Of a stretch of DNA of 64,000 nt, positions 1 to 9,304 are shown one piece after another. The position numbers and the translations under genes were made by a program. This stretch comes from Paralteromonas sediminis (GTDB lineage Bacteria; Pseudomonadota; Gammaproteobacteria; Enterobacterales; Alteromonadaceae). Under the pieces are notes generated by a model, which saw only the letters and a program-made list of their open reading frames with translations, searched no databases and had not been told where the DNA came from. Within the stretch, counting starts at the first letter, position 1. Every line of letters starts with the position of its first letter. The DNA is taken from the NCBI RefSeq assembly GCF_003820355.1, contig NZ_RPOK01000006.1, forward strand, positions 186,001 to 250,000, written 5' to 3'.

Positions 1-212
1 TTGTCTCAAGAGATGCTACGCCCCATGTTTTGTGTACGTATCTCTACGAACTGGCTAGTGCGTATATGTCTTTTTATGAAGCATGTCCTATTCTAAAAGA
101 CGGCATTGATGACAGCATAAAAGCCAGTCGGCTTTCCTTGTCTGCGTTGGTTGCAAAAACAATGGCACAGGGGCTATCGCTGTTAGGTATCGAGACATTA
201 GACAGAATGTAA
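1..212 (+). CDS. argS: Arginyl-tRNA synthetase, C-terminal end (partial)
   Basis: The reading frame enters from the left edge (codons start at base 3) and ends at TAA 210-212, so only about the last 69 residues are visible. They carry the end of the DALR anticodon-binding domain of class I arginyl-tRNA synthetases: the helix [19 protein letters not shown], then a basic helix and the typical tail [13 protein letters not shown]. The enzyme charges tRNA-Arg with arginine in the cytoplasm. The catalytic domain with its HIGH and KMSK-type motifs lies outside the window. A flavodoxin-like gene follows 24 bases downstream on the same strand. The family call is secure; completeness cannot be judged. 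Confidence 0.93.
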   Translation, partial: VSRDATPHVLCTYLYELASAYMSFYEACPILKDGIDDSIKASRLSLSALVAKTMAQGLSLLGIETLDRM

Positions 213-236
213 TTCACATACTCAAAAGGCATCAGC

Positions 237-812
237 ATGGTTAAGGTTTTAGCGTTTGCAGGCAGTACACGTAAAGGGTCATTCAATCAGGCAATTTTGG
301 ATATTGCTGTGCAAGGGGCAAGAAGTGCAGGAGCCGATGTAACCGTCATCAATCTTGCTGATTATCCGATGCCGCTTTTCAATCAGGATGAAGAAGCGGA
401 TCAGGGGATTCATGAAAATGCACAGGCATTCAAAACCTTACTGACGGCGCATGATGGCTTTTTGATAGCGTCACCGGAATACAACTCAAGTTATCCTGCG
501 TTACTGAAAAATGTCATAGACTGGGCATCGCGCTCAGCAGAAGGCGAAAAGCCTATGCAGGCATTCAAGGGCAAAGTTGCCGCCATTATGGCATCTTCTC
601 CCGGTGCTTTGGGCGGTCTACGAGTGTTAGTACCACTTCGCATGCTGCTGGAAAATATAGGTACGCTGGTGTTGCCTAATCAGCGAGCCATTGCCAACGT
701 GCATACCTTGATGGATGACAACGGACAAATTTCAGATGCACGTACAGTTCAGCAGTTACAAGGCTTAGCTGTGGAGTTAGTAGAGACACTTCAAAAACTT
801 AAGTCAAAGTAA
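237..812 (+). CDS. NAD(P)H-dependent FMN reductase family protein
   Basis: This 191-residue protein has the full FMN_red flavodoxin-like fold. The phosphate-binding loop GSTRKGSFN (residues 9-17) and the flavin-contacting SPEYN motif (79-83) are both present and in the usual places. Relatives (ChrR/azoreductase-like quinone reductases) use NAD(P)H to reduce FMN, quinones or other acceptors in the cytoplasm and often serve in redox defence. The ATG at 237 follows AAGG at 225-228 with good spacing. It lies 24 bases after argS and may be co-transcribed. The true substrate cannot be read from sequence. Confidence 0.85.
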   Translation: MVKVLAFAGSTRKGSFNQAILDIAVQGARSAGADVTVINLADYPMPLFNQDEEADQGIHENAQAFKTLLTAHDGFLIASPEYNSSYPALLKNVIDWASRSAEGEKPMQAFKGKVAAIMASSPGALGGLRVLVPLRMLLENIGTLVLPNQRAIANVHTLMDDNGQISDARTVQQLQGLAVELVETLQKLKSK

Positions 813-881
813 AATCATATAGGCAGAATAGGCCATAGTGACCTAAGAACACTGGCTTTGCTGTATACAAGAGGCTAAAAA

Positions 882-1178
882 GTGAGCTCTATTGATTTTG
901 ACCGCGTATATATATTGGTTAATAGTTACGAGGTCGGAAGCATGTCAGAGTGTAAATCCTTCATTACCTATTTTTTCATCACGGCGCTAGCAGCCTGTTT
1001 ATTATTTAGCGGGCTTGCCAATCTCCTTTATCTATTTATCGTCCCGCCGCTGATAGGAGTGTTATTTGCCGTATTAGGTGCGCGCTTTCCTCGCACTAAA
1101 GAGGCTTACGAGCTAACGTACTTAACGCGCAAATATAAAAAGCACTACCCACCTGTTCCGCCACACAAGCCATGCTAG
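882..1178 (+). CDS. Small hypothetical membrane protein
   Basis: I do not recognise a family. The protein is 98 residues from GTG 882, or 78 from ATG 942; both starts have a GAGG ribosome site (871-874 and 930-933). The second gives a more membrane-like N-terminus and is slightly preferred. Two hydrophobic stretches (FFITALAACLLFSGLANLLYL and FIVPPLIGVLFAVLGA) predict two transmembrane helices, followed by a basic, proline-ending cytoplasmic tail (RKYKKHYPPVPPHKPC). It stands alone between an FMN reductase and a convergent TraB-like gene. No function is inferred. Confidence 0.55.
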   Translation: MSSIDFDRVYILVNSYEVGSMSECKSFITYFFITALAACLLFSGLANLLYLFIVPPLIGVLFAVLGARFPRTKEAYELTYLTRKYKKHYPPVPPHKPC

Positions 1179-1234
1179 CTAGGTGTCACTTGCCCAAAAG
1201 CATTGATTATGGTGTACACACAATAGGTGCAGGA

Positions 1235-2101
1235 CTATTTCAATTGCGTAATGGTATAGCCCTGTTGACTTAGTTGAGTAAGTAAACCATGTTCTCCCGG
1301 CATATGGAGGGCACCCACAAGTACCATTTCCGTTTTGGGCGTCGTCAGCATTTCTTTTATCTCTGGTACCCAATTATTATTGCGTTCCACAAAAATTGCT
1401 TGATAGATATCTGCATATTCTTCTATCCAGGGAGTCAGTCCTATTGCTGCAAGGGTATCCATGTCACCCGCACGCCACGCTTCTTTTAGTTCACCCATTC
1501 TGGATGGGAGGGATTCAAGATCTTTCAGTGTATACAGAATCATTTCATCTTCATCACCTGTCGCCATATTGGCAATAAAGTTTAGCTGTTGTTCTGGCGT
1601 TTCTAACCACTTACGCATTTTGCCATCACCCATTGCCGTGGTGTAATAAAATGCATCCACGCCCTGAGTCGTCAGTCCGATAGCCTGAAACTCTATCATA
1701 GTCAGCGTCAGAGAAAGTAAGGTCGGCTTAAATGTTTCCAGGTTTGCCAATGGTACACCACGTTGCATTAGGTGAGAATTCAGTTTATTGAGCGTCTCTT
1801 TTTGCAACACTTGGTCAATGGTTGTGCCATCGGTATAGGTAAGCATCTCCATGCTTTTCTGTTGCATATCCGGGGAGTTCATTGCTGAAATGTCGGTTTC
1901 AAAAACCATCACCTCGGATGCCTCGTAGGCGGACTGAAATTGTGCTGGTAGAGGATAATCGTCTGGACTTAGGATGTGGATGGTGCCTGCCAGATAAAGT
2001 GTATTCTCACCGTTTGTCACTTTCCATACTGATGCAGCATGGGAAGACTGATACCCGAAAAAACAAAAAATGAGAGTTAGAGCAATACCAAGTGAACGCA
2101 T
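1235..2101 (-). CDS. TraB/GumN family protein
   Basis: From ATG 2101 the product is 288 residues with a signal peptide (MRSLGIALTLIFCFFGYQ, then SSHAA) and the TraB/GumN domain (PF01963). The hallmark VTNGENTLYLAGTIH with its G-T-x-H motif follows the signal peptide, and VGALHMPGEHGLL stands near the C-terminus. Some members of this fold (Tiki-like) are metal-dependent proteases; the bacterial members are mostly uncharacterised envelope proteins. A longer frame reaches 2188, but ATG 2101 has AAGGA upstream and places the signal peptide at the N-terminus. The same strand carries an 82-residue gene upstream. Confidence 0.8.
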   Translation of the reverse strand: MRSLGIALTLIFCFFGYQSSHAASVWKVTNGENTLYLAGTIHILSPDDYPLPAQFQSAYEASEVMVFETDISAMNSPDMQQKSMEMLTYTDGTTIDQVLQKETLNKLNSHLMQRGVPLANLETFKPTLLSLTLTMIEFQAIGLTTQGVDAFYYTTAMGDGKMRKWLETPEQQLNFIANMATGDEDEMILYTLKDLESLPSRMGELKEAWRAGDMDTLAAIGLTPWIEEYADIYQAIFVERNNNWVPEIKEMLTTPKTEMVLVGALHMPGEHGLLTQLSQQGYTITQLK

Positions 2102-2197
2102 CGCCAGTCCTTTTGCCAAAAAATAACGAGGGCAAACTATGACGTTGTCAGCTGCAAATAGCAATATGCAGCTGACCATCCACACCAAAAAAGCGTG

Positions 2198-2446
2198 TTA
2201 TCGCCAGTCTATTTCAATTTCCAGTTTTTCTGTTCCTGCTTCCATGCCACACATTTCGTCATAGGGAGTATTTTGCTTGAGCCACACTTTGTCGAATTGT
2301 TGACCCGAAAAGTGAGATTTGATTTCGCTAATGCAATGAAATGCTTTGGGGCGACTGTGGTTGTCGCGGATATATTGCCGGGCTTCACCATCATCAAACG
2401 CCACCAGATATGTGCCGCCTTCGATTGATTCAATAAATAGATTCAT
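2198..2446 (-). CDS. Small conserved hypothetical protein (DUF6482-like)
   Basis: The 82-residue product begins at ATG 2446 behind a strong GGAGG, which separates it from a competing frame in the same place. It is soluble and acidic, opens with MNLFIESIEGGTYLV and contains FDDGEARQYIRDN. This resembles short gammaproteobacterial proteins of the DUF6482 type, but the match is from memory and tentative. No catalytic residues are apparent. It lies between the saccharopine-dehydrogenase-like gene (70 bases upstream) and the TraB-like gene, all on the minus strand, so co-transcription is possible. Confidence 0.6.
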   Translation of the reverse strand: MNLFIESIEGGTYLVAFDDGEARQYIRDNHSRPKAFHCISEIKSHFSGQQFDKVWLKQNTPYDEMCGMEAGTEKLEIEIDWR

Positions 2447-2516
2447 AAATCTGCCTCCAAGCTACCATGTATTAAACGGGCTTGGCGGCAGTAGAGTTCA
2501 CTTTATGTACGCTTTT

Positions 2517-3737
2517 TTACCCTATAACGTTAAAGGTTAGCCCTGCATGGGTAGTCAGCGGGGTAAATAACGCATCGTCAAACACACTAGCGGGGGTATA
2601 AAATCCACCGGGCTTTTTTCTGACTACTTCATTCTGAGCCAGGCAAATAGCGGCTTCACTCAGCATTTTTGCCGTTGAACCGTAACCTGGATCTCTGTCG
2701 CCTGTTACCTTCGCAACCAAGCGTTTACCCGATTCTGTATATCCGTAAAATCGAATATCAAACAAGCCGTTTTGCTGTTCCATAGGTGACGGCCCTTCGC
2801 CAGGTTTAGGTAACCATTTTTGCTCCAAAATATTTCTCAACACCCTTATATTTGCAGCAAACATAAAACCACCCAGTCCGAGCGCCATGGTGGTCGCTCG
2901 CCACGCTCCACCGAGCCCTTTTCCGGTAAGCATGGCTTCACCATAAACGAAGCGTTTACCATATTTTGCGTCGAGTAAAGCGTTACTGCGGTGCACAATT
3001 CGGCTGTTGATGGCTTCCATAATAAAGGGTGCCATCCAGCGATTTGTTTCCTGATCGAATTTGGCAGATTTTACAGTGGGTTGGTATGCTTTTAATTCGT
3101 GTCCGGCAGGACACAGCGCATAAGGACTCCCAATCACTTTGCGCAGTGAAGGCTCCTTTTTAACCTCATCGAGTAAGTTCAGCATGCTGGCTATTGTGCC
3201 ACCAGATGCTCCACCTTTGATCCTGTGCACGCGCATGGCTACGCGCTGGCATGTTTGTCCATATTTTTCTTGCGCCTGCTGCTGGAGAAAATACACGCCG
3301 AGATCAGAAGGGATCGAGTCAAACCCGCACGAGTTAACCAATCTAACGCCCGCCTTAGTCGCGGCCTCGCTGTGCCGGTCGAGCATGCGTTTTATCCATT
3401 GTGGTTCACCGGTTAAATCAACGTAATCTGCGCCTGAGGCAATGCAAGCCTTGATCAGGGGTTCACCATAAAGTGCGTATGGTCCTACGGTGGATATAAT
3501 GACCTTAGCTTGCTCGCACATAGCATTGAGAGAATCAGCATCGCTGGCATCTGCAATAATGCTATTGGGGCGTGTTGATTCGGGAAGATCATTAAGTAGC
3601 GCGTCTAGTTTTTGCTGAGACCGAGCGGCAATGGCCCAAGTGAAACTGTTATCTTGCCGCTGCGCTAAATAGTGGGCTGCTATTTTTCCTACAAAACTGG
3701 TTGCGCCAAAGAGCACAACGTCATATTTCTGTGTCAT
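2517..3737 (-). CDS. Saccharopine dehydrogenase-like NAD(P)-binding oxidoreductase
   Basis: The 406-residue protein opens with a Rossmann fold of the saccharopine dehydrogenase NADP-binding type: VVLFGATSFVGKIAAHYL with the GATxxxG nucleotide loop at 11-17. The family signatures STVGPYALYGEPLIKAC, ADYVDLTGE and NSCGFDSIPSDLG follow. It matches the trans-acting enoyl-reductase / saccharopine-like subgroup rather than true lysine-pathway enzymes. The long C-terminal half has a weakly hydrophobic stretch near GLGGFMFAANIRVL. Relatives act on lipid or polyketide intermediates in mycobacteria, but the substrate here is unknown. The DUF2244 gene lies 11 bases upstream, so the two likely share a transcript. 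Confidence 0.8.
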   Translation of the reverse strand: MTQKYDVVLFGATSFVGKIAAHYLAQRQDNSFTWAIAARSQQKLDALLNDLPESTRPNSIIADASDADSLNAMCEQAKVIISTVGPYALYGEPLIKACIASGADYVDLTGEPQWIKRMLDRHSEAATKAGVRLVNSCGFDSIPSDLGVYFLQQQAQEKYGQTCQRVAMRVHRIKGGASGGTIASMLNLLDEVKKEPSLRKVIGSPYALCPAGHELKAYQPTVKSAKFDQETNRWMAPFIMEAINSRIVHRSNALLDAKYGKRFVYGEAMLTGKGLGGAWRATTMALGLGGFMFAANIRVLRNILEQKWLPKPGEGPSPMEQQNGLFDIRFYGYTESGKRLVAKVTGDRDPGYGSTAKMLSEAAICLAQNEVVRKKPGGFYTPASVFDDALFTPLTTHAGLTFNVIG

Positions 3738-3748
3738 AGTTGTCCTGT

Positions 3749-4252
3749 TTAATTATCTGATTTCCACCAATACGTTCGGCATGTAGGTACACCTTGTTGT
3801 TTTAACATGTTTCGCAGTGCTTGTCGGTCTTTTAAGTTGAGGAACTCACCTATACTGATGCGTTTGTCATCATTCACTAAGTATAGCAGCGGAAGGTGCC
3901 AGTCTCTTTCCGTCTCTACTACCTGTAAAAAGCAGCCGACCCTGCTTAGGTCAGAAATGACGAACCTACTACCCATTCGGTTGGCAACAAGGATTTTGTT
4001 TTCCGTTAGCGTGATTTCCTGAATGCGATAGGTATGCCGGGAGACTAAATACATCAGAAGAGCAAAAAGTCCCACTTCTAGACCGGCAAAAGGCAAAATC
4101 ATCCATACGCCAACTATCAGCCAGCCAATTGCGATGGTTAGCACCACTGCCACCATAAAAAAAATCATCAACTTTGACTCAAACCAGGTAGCTGACCGAT
4201 TGGGTGTCAATGTTAATTTACAATTTTGTTCAGTGTTCGCGCACGTAATCAT
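3749..4252 (-). CDS. DUF2244 family membrane protein
   Basis: The 167-residue protein shows the DUF2244 layout: a short N-terminal strand (KLTLTPNRSATWFESK), two adjacent transmembrane helices (about 28-45 and 48-68), then a soluble PH-like beta domain with RHTYRIQEITLTENKILV. DUF2244 proteins are small inner-membrane proteins of unknown role, often near cytochrome oxidase genes; no such genes are seen here. It is the first gene of the minus-strand pair with the saccharopine-dehydrogenase-like gene and diverges from the TauE gene across an 86-base gap. The family call is good; the function is unknown. Confidence 0.75.
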   Translation of the reverse strand: MITCANTEQNCKLTLTPNRSATWFESKLMIFFMVAVVLTIAIGWLIVGVWMILPFAGLEVGLFALLMYLVSRHTYRIQEITLTENKILVANRMGSRFVISDLSRVGCFLQVVETERDWHLPLLYLVNDDKRISIGEFLNLKDRQALRNMLKQQGVPTCRTYWWKSDN

Positions 4253-4338
4253 AAATATTTAGTACGTATTTTTTTTCACTAGCGTTCACCCAATCGTTCT
4301 GGCAGAGTGCAAGTTTTTTAGGGTCGTGAGTAGCAGTC

Positions 4339-5229
4339 ATGCCGGTGTGGTTAAAACGGTTTTTAGTGGTGTTTTGCTTATGGAGTACTTTGATCGCAGT
4401 GTGGCAAACGCCAATTCACTGGATAAGCGATTATTTCGGCTACGCTTTTTTGGGAGTGCTCGGCGCTATTTTTGCCAACTCTACAGGTGCCGGTGGGGGC
4501 GTTGTTTTCGTGCCGTTTTTCAATCATTTGGGGTTCGATGAAACGCAAATTGTAGCGACCAGTTTTGCCATTCAGTGCTGCGGAATGACAGCAGGTGCCT
4601 TAACCTGGTTTTTTCACTATAAGCACAATCACAAGGGTGAAGATGAATGGGCAATGTTCACCCCAAGCATCGTCTGGATAACCCCCGGTGCAATCCTAGG
4701 CATATTGCTCGTTCAATGGGGTAAGTTTATCCATCCTACGTTGTCAGCGATCAGCGTAAACTCAAGCTTGTTACACCTAGCTTTTGGGGTGTTTTCCATA
4801 CTGCTTGCTCTGGCTATATTTATTACCATTCCGCGCTACAGCAAGGCGACAACTTCACATTGTTTAGCAACACTTGACGGGCCTGTGCTGTTTGTCGTCA
4901 GTCTAATTGGCGGCGTGGTGACAGCGTGGCTTTCTGTTGGCGTTGGCGAACTAGTGGCTGTTTATCTAATTATGAGAGGATTCAGTGTGAAAGCGGCCAT
5001 TGCTGTGGCTGTAATCATTTCTGCTTTTTCTGTATGGAGTGGGGTGGTTTACCATCTTGTCGTCTCCGAAGCCATATATGCGCAGGTGGTAACCTTCGCT
5101 GGATTGGGAGCCATTCTGGGCGGTCTGATTGCTAAATATGTTGTGCTTGTATTTTCACCCGTTAGATTAAAAATATTCTTTGCCAGTTGGGTCATGATCC
5201 TTGGTGTAAGCGGCTTGCCTGTATTTTAG
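4339..5229 (+). CDS. TauE/SafE family anion exporter
   Basis: This 296-residue polytopic protein has the TauE/SafE pattern (PF01925): two repeated bundles of hydrophobic helices, the first holding GVLGAIFANSTGAGGGVVFVP and the second FVVSLIGGVVTAWLSVGVGEL. About eight transmembrane segments can be counted. Members move sulfite, sulfoacetate or related organosulfur anions across the inner membrane. No sulfonate-metabolism gene lies beside it, so the substrate is open. It starts the plus-strand group opposite the DUF2244 gene and is followed by a GH13 gene. Confidence 0.82.
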   Translation: MPVWLKRFLVVFCLWSTLIAVWQTPIHWISDYFGYAFLGVLGAIFANSTGAGGGVVFVPFFNHLGFDETQIVATSFAIQCCGMTAGALTWFFHYKHNHKGEDEWAMFTPSIVWITPGAILGILLVQWGKFIHPTLSAISVNSSLLHLAFGVFSILLALAIFITIPRYSKATTSHCLATLDGPVLFVVSLIGGVVTAWLSVGVGELVAVYLIMRGFSVKAAIAVAVIISAFSVWSGVVYHLVVSEAIYAQVVTFAGLGAILGGLIAKYVVLVFSPVRLKIFFASWVMILGVSGLPVF

Positions 5230-5297
5230 GCTGATTTTATTGTGGTCCGGGTCTATGCTTTTTGCATCACTGTTTCATCGTTGAAGAAAAAAACGCC

Positions 5298-6605
5298 ATG
5301 CCCCTTTACAACCTGCAGCAGCCCGATTGGAGCAAAAATGCGGTTATTTATCAGGTTAATACTCGACAATTCAGTAAGCAAGGTACGTTAGAACAAGTCA
5401 CGAGTAAGCTGGAGAACATCAAAGCGCTGGGCATCGATATTGTCTGGCTCATGCCACTGCATCCTATAGGGGAAGTAAATCGAAAAGGGCAATTGGGAAG
5501 CCCTTATTCAGTGAAGGATTTCCTAGCCATTAATCCAGAGTTGGGCGATGCTGAACAACTCAAAAAACTCGTTGCAAAAGCGCATTCACTCTCTCTCAAA
5601 ATCATTATTGACTGGGTACCCAATCACAGCGCATGGGATTGCCCTCTTACAGCATCTCACCCTCAATGGTACGCCAAGGATTTACAAGGTAATTTCAGGC
5701 CATCTCCGTGGTGGGATTGGTCAGACATAATCGAATTCGATTATAGCCAAGAGGGTTTGCGAGATTACATGCTCAATGCGATGGCGTATTGGGTGAAAAC
5801 CTTTGATATAGATGGCTTTCGCTGTGATGTTGCTGGCTATGTGCCCAATGATTTTTGGCGTCAGGTCAGGGCATCATTAGACGAGATTAAACCGGTTTTT
5901 TTGCTCGCTGAATGGGAAAGTCGTGATATGCATAGAGACGGGTTTAATATGACCTATGCTTGGAGCTGGAATGAAACGTTACACGCCATTGCTAAAGGTG
6001 AAGCGAGCCTTGATAAGTTGCGTAAATACTATTCTTGGAATGAACGAGCCTGGCCTGCCTCTGCATATAGAATGACCTTTGTCAGTAACCATGACAAAAA
6101 TGCTTGGGATGGCACCCAGTTTGAACAGTTTGGTGAACTAGTTGATGCCTGCATTGTATTGTCTGTTCTGGGTGAAGGCGTGCCCTTGATATACAACAGT
6201 CAGGAATGTGGTGAGCCAAAGCGTTTGGCTTTTTTTGAACGCGACCCTATAGCATGGACACCGCATTATATCGGTGATTTATACAAGCAACTTATCGCAA
6301 TCAAAAAGCAGTACTCTGCACTATTCAATGGTAATTTTGGCGCCACTATGCATCAGGTTGACAACAATCACCCAGATAAAGTATTTAGTTTTATCAGACA
6401 AAATGACGCACATCAGGTGCTGATTTGCTTAAATTTATCACACGAAAAAATCCAAGTGGCCCTTTCAGGGTTTCTGGTGCAGGGTTATCGTTACGCTGAG
6501 CTAGCGGCCAAGTGTGATAGTGCAGACAATGCCTTGTCTTTTGTACTACCTGCGGGAGGCTATCGCGTGCAATTAGCCTCACTTGGCCAGTATCGAAACG
6601 ACTAG
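5298..6605 (+). CDS. Cytoplasmic alpha-amylase family (GH13) glycoside hydrolase
   Basis: Numbered from an in-frame ATG at 5262 (447 residues), all four GH13 regions are present: I DWVPNH (117-122), II GFRCDVAGY with nucleophile Asp189, III LLAEWE with acid/base Glu217, and IV VSNHD (His277-Asp278). I list ATG 5298 as the likelier start because the barrel begins just after it (NAVIYQVNTRQFS); this makes 435 residues. There is no signal peptide, so it should act in the cytoplasm on alpha-glucans or maltodextrins. It has a short C-terminal beta domain and no carbohydrate-binding module. It stands alone, with no sugar transporter or regulator nearby. Confidence 0.85.
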   Translation: MPLYNLQQPDWSKNAVIYQVNTRQFSKQGTLEQVTSKLENIKALGIDIVWLMPLHPIGEVNRKGQLGSPYSVKDFLAINPELGDAEQLKKLVAKAHSLSLKIIIDWVPNHSAWDCPLTASHPQWYAKDLQGNFRPSPWWDWSDIIEFDYSQEGLRDYMLNAMAYWVKTFDIDGFRCDVAGYVPNDFWRQVRASLDEIKPVFLLAEWESRDMHRDGFNMTYAWSWNETLHAIAKGEASLDKLRKYYSWNERAWPASAYRMTFVSNHDKNAWDGTQFEQFGELVDACIVLSVLGEGVPLIYNSQECGEPKRLAFFERDPIAWTPHYIGDLYKQLIAIKKQYSALFNGNFGATMHQVDNNHPDKVFSFIRQNDAHQVLICLNLSHEKIQVALSGFLVQGYRYAELAAKCDSADNALSFVLPAGGYRVQLASLGQYRND

Positions 6606-6648
6606 CTTTTTGGCATACTTGCGCCATTGCGTATTATGTTTGTGAACT

Positions 6649-8568
6649 ATGCCCGCTAAAATTTCTGTTAATCAGGTTTTTTCCCAAGATGGTGAACTGT
6701 CTAAGGTCCTTACAGGCTATACCCCTCGGCAGCCGCAAATTGATATGGCGGAAGCGATTGAAACGATTATTGAACAAGATGGTGAACTGATCGTAGAAGC
6801 CGGTACGGGCACAGGCAAAACCTTTGCCTATTTAATTCCTGCGCTTTTGTCAGGCGGAAAGTCTATCGTATCGACGGGTACAAAAAACCTACAAGAGCAG
6901 TTATTTCACCGCGACTTGCCATTAGTCAAAAAAGCTCTGTCGAGCAGAAAAAAGACTGCCTTGCTGAAAGGGCGGGCGAATTATTTATGTATTCATCGAT
7001 TAGCCCAACACAAGGGCGGTGCAACCTTGGTTGACAAAGAAACCCTGTCGGAACTTTCTGTTGTTAGGTCGTGGGCAAATACTACCAAAACCGGCGACAT
7101 CGGCGAAATCAGCACATTGCCAGAAGACGCCAGAGTGATCCCATTTGTAACGTCTACCGTGGATAATTGTTTGGGCAGAGACTGTCCTGATTATGACGAT
7201 TGCTATTTGGTTCATGCCCGAAAAGAGGCGATGGAGGCCGACGTAGTGGTGGTAAATCACCATCTGTTTTTTGCCGACCTTGCGCTAAAAGACACCGGTT
7301 TTGGTGAATTGATCCCTGAGGCAGATACTGTCATTTTTGATGAGGCCCATCAGATACCTGAAATTGCGGCAGACTACTTTGGCGAGACGCTCTCAAGTCG
7401 GCAATGCGCTGATTTAGCAAAAGATATAACGTTGCTATACAGAACCGAACTAAAAGACATTGAGCAGTTAGAGCGCGCCGCCCAAAAGTGTCAGACCGCA
7501 GTGAGCGATTTGCGCTTGTGTTTTTCGGTTAACCCCAGCAAAGGTAATTGGCGAGAAGCCATGGCGGAACAGCCGGTGCAGCTTGCCATTGAAAAGCTGC
7601 GAGATGCTTTGTCAATATTGTATGAAGTTGCCAAGATCCACGTGGGGCGTCACAAAGAGCTCGATGCTATTTTTGAGCGCATCTTGCAGCTCAAAGGACG
7701 CTTGGACATGTTGTGTGATCTTGAGCAAATGGGTGTGAGCCTATGGTATGAAACAACGCAAAGACACATCATATTGCATTTGACACCCCTTAATATCGCA
7801 AAGAAATTCAGAGCCATAATGGATATGCATGAACGAAGCTGGGTTTTTACCTCGGCAACACTGATGGTAGATGGGGGATTTACGCATTTTCAGCGACGTA
7901 TGGGACTAAAAGACGCGCAAACGCTGATGTTAGACAGCCCATTTGATTATCTCAAACAAGCTGTACTCTGTGTGCCCAGGGGAATCCCCGAGCCCAATAA
8001 GTTTGCTATGTTACAAACGCTCATTGATACTTCTGAGCGATTAATTCGCGCCAGTAAAGGGCGCTGCTTTCTGCTGTTTACCAGTCATGCCATGCTGCGA
8101 AAGGTGTCTGAAGGGTTGCAATCTAAAGTATCAAACCCGCTATTAGTTCAGGGGACAACGTCTAAGCAGGCACTATTATCTCAGTACATCAATCAACCGG
8201 ATGCCGTGCTTCTGGGAACCGGGGCTTTTTGGGAAGGTGTAGACGTTCGGGGCAGTGATCTTGTTTGCGTACTAATTGACAAGCTGCCTTTTGCATCTCC
8301 GGATGACCCACTACTCCAGGCTCGTATAGAAGATTGTCGTAAACAGGGTGCAAATCCTTTTGATACTATTCAAATTCCGCAAGCGGTAATCACGTTGAAA
8401 CAAGGTGCGGGAAGGCTCATCCGTGATCAGGAAGACAAAGGTGCACTAGTGATTTGTGATACCCGATTAGTGACTCATCCCTATGCAAAAACCTTCATAG
8501 CTAGTTTGCCACCAATGAAACGAACACGAGATATGTCAGTTGTTGAAGACTTTTTGGAGAATTTATGA
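6649..8568 (+). CDS. yoaA: ATP-dependent DNA helicase, DinG/XPD family (YoaA)
   Basis: This 639-residue superfamily 2 helicase has Walker A AGTGTGKT (51-58), a DEAH box (231-234) and four cysteines (114, 174, 179, 185) spaced as in the iron-sulfur domain of XPD/DinG/YoaA helicases. Motifs V-VI appear near the C-terminus (GTGAFWEGVDVRG; QGAGRLIRD). YoaA unwinds DNA 5'-3' in damage tolerance and in E. coli works with the HolC (chi) subunit of polymerase III. Its stop overlaps the start of tsaB by four bases, and the order yoaA-tsaB-slp-fadD-rnd matches E. coli, which supports YoaA over DinG. Confidence 0.92.
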   Translation: MPAKISVNQVFSQDGELSKVLTGYTPRQPQIDMAEAIETIIEQDGELIVEAGTGTGKTFAYLIPALLSGGKSIVSTGTKNLQEQLFHRDLPLVKKALSSRKKTALLKGRANYLCIHRLAQHKGGATLVDKETLSELSVVRSWANTTKTGDIGEISTLPEDARVIPFVTSTVDNCLGRDCPDYDDCYLVHARKEAMEADVVVVNHHLFFADLALKDTGFGELIPEADTVIFDEAHQIPEIAADYFGETLSSRQCADLAKDITLLYRTELKDIEQLERAAQKCQTAVSDLRLCFSVNPSKGNWREAMAEQPVQLAIEKLRDALSILYEVAKIHVGRHKELDAIFERILQLKGRLDMLCDLEQMGVSLWYETTQRHIILHLTPLNIAKKFRAIMDMHERSWVFTSATLMVDGGFTHFQRRMGLKDAQTLMLDSPFDYLKQAVLCVPRGIPEPNKFAMLQTLIDTSERLIRASKGRCFLLFTSHAMLRKVSEGLQSKVSNPLLVQGTTSKQALLSQYINQPDAVLLGTGAFWEGVDVRGSDLVCVLIDKLPFASPDDPLLQARIEDCRKQGANPFDTIQIPQAVITLKQGAGRLIRDQEDKGALVICDTRLVTHPYAKTFIASLPPMKRTRDMSVVEDFLENL

Positions 8569-9245
8569 CCTGTGTAACTTTACTTGCTATTGATACCGCA
8601 ACGGAAGCGTGTTCTGCAGCTATTTCGACAGAAAATAAGGACTTTACACGGTGGGAGGTATGTCCACAGCAACACAGTCAAAAGGCTCTACCTATGGTAC
8701 AAGATGTTATGCATGATGCGGGTATGACAATTGATCAGGTCGATGTTCTTGTGTTTGGACGAGGCCCCGGCAGCTTTACTGGGGTTAGGATAGCGACGGG
8801 GTTAATTCAGGGATTAGCCTTAGGGGCTGAAAAACCCGTTGTGGGGGTGAGTACACTTGCTGCAATGGCACAGGAGGCGCAAGGAGAACGCATTGCAGTT
8901 GCAATTGACGCGAGAATGGGCGAGGTGTACTACGCAGAATATATTCGCTGTGATGGTCTGGTTTCGATGTTCAGTGATGAATGTGTTATTCCTCCTGAGG
9001 TTGCGATTGAAAAAGTGACGCAATTTAAACCTGACGGTATTGCTGGCAGTGGTTGGGAGGCTTATCCTGACTTGAAAAATGCCGTGCCAGACTGCAACGC
9101 ATCGCCGCGTTTTCCTAGCGCACAATTCATGTTACCTCTGGCCCGGGCTGAATTTGAACAAACCGGAGGCCAAGCGGTTCAGGATATAGAGCCTACCTAT
9201 TTACGTGACAAGGTGACGTGGAAAAAACTACCTGGCAAAGAATGA
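8565..9245 (+). CDS. tsaB: tRNA threonylcarbamoyladenosine biosynthesis protein TsaB
   Basis: The 226-residue protein has the ASKHA fold seen in TsaB/YeaZ: LLAIDTATEACSAAI at the N-terminus and the signature FGRGPGSFTGVRIA at about residues 64-77. With TsaD and TsaE it forms the complex that transfers threonylcarbamoyl to A37 of ANN-decoding tRNAs; TsaB is the non-catalytic scaffold partner. It overlaps yoaA by four bases, implying translational coupling. Length and context match the E. coli gene. Confidence 0.95.
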   Translation: MTCVTLLAIDTATEACSAAISTENKDFTRWEVCPQQHSQKALPMVQDVMHDAGMTIDQVDVLVFGRGPGSFTGVRIATGLIQGLALGAEKPVVGVSTLAAMAQEAQGERIAVAIDARMGEVYYAEYIRCDGLVSMFSDECVIPPEVAIEKVTQFKPDGIAGSGWEAYPDLKNAVPDCNASPRFPSAQFMLPLARAEFEQTGGQAVQDIEPTYLRDKVTWKKLPGKE

Positions 9246-9304
9246 TCCATTAACGGCATGTAGTTTGCTTTGGAATTGTGTTGTTCTACTAACGCTTTGA
9301 CTTC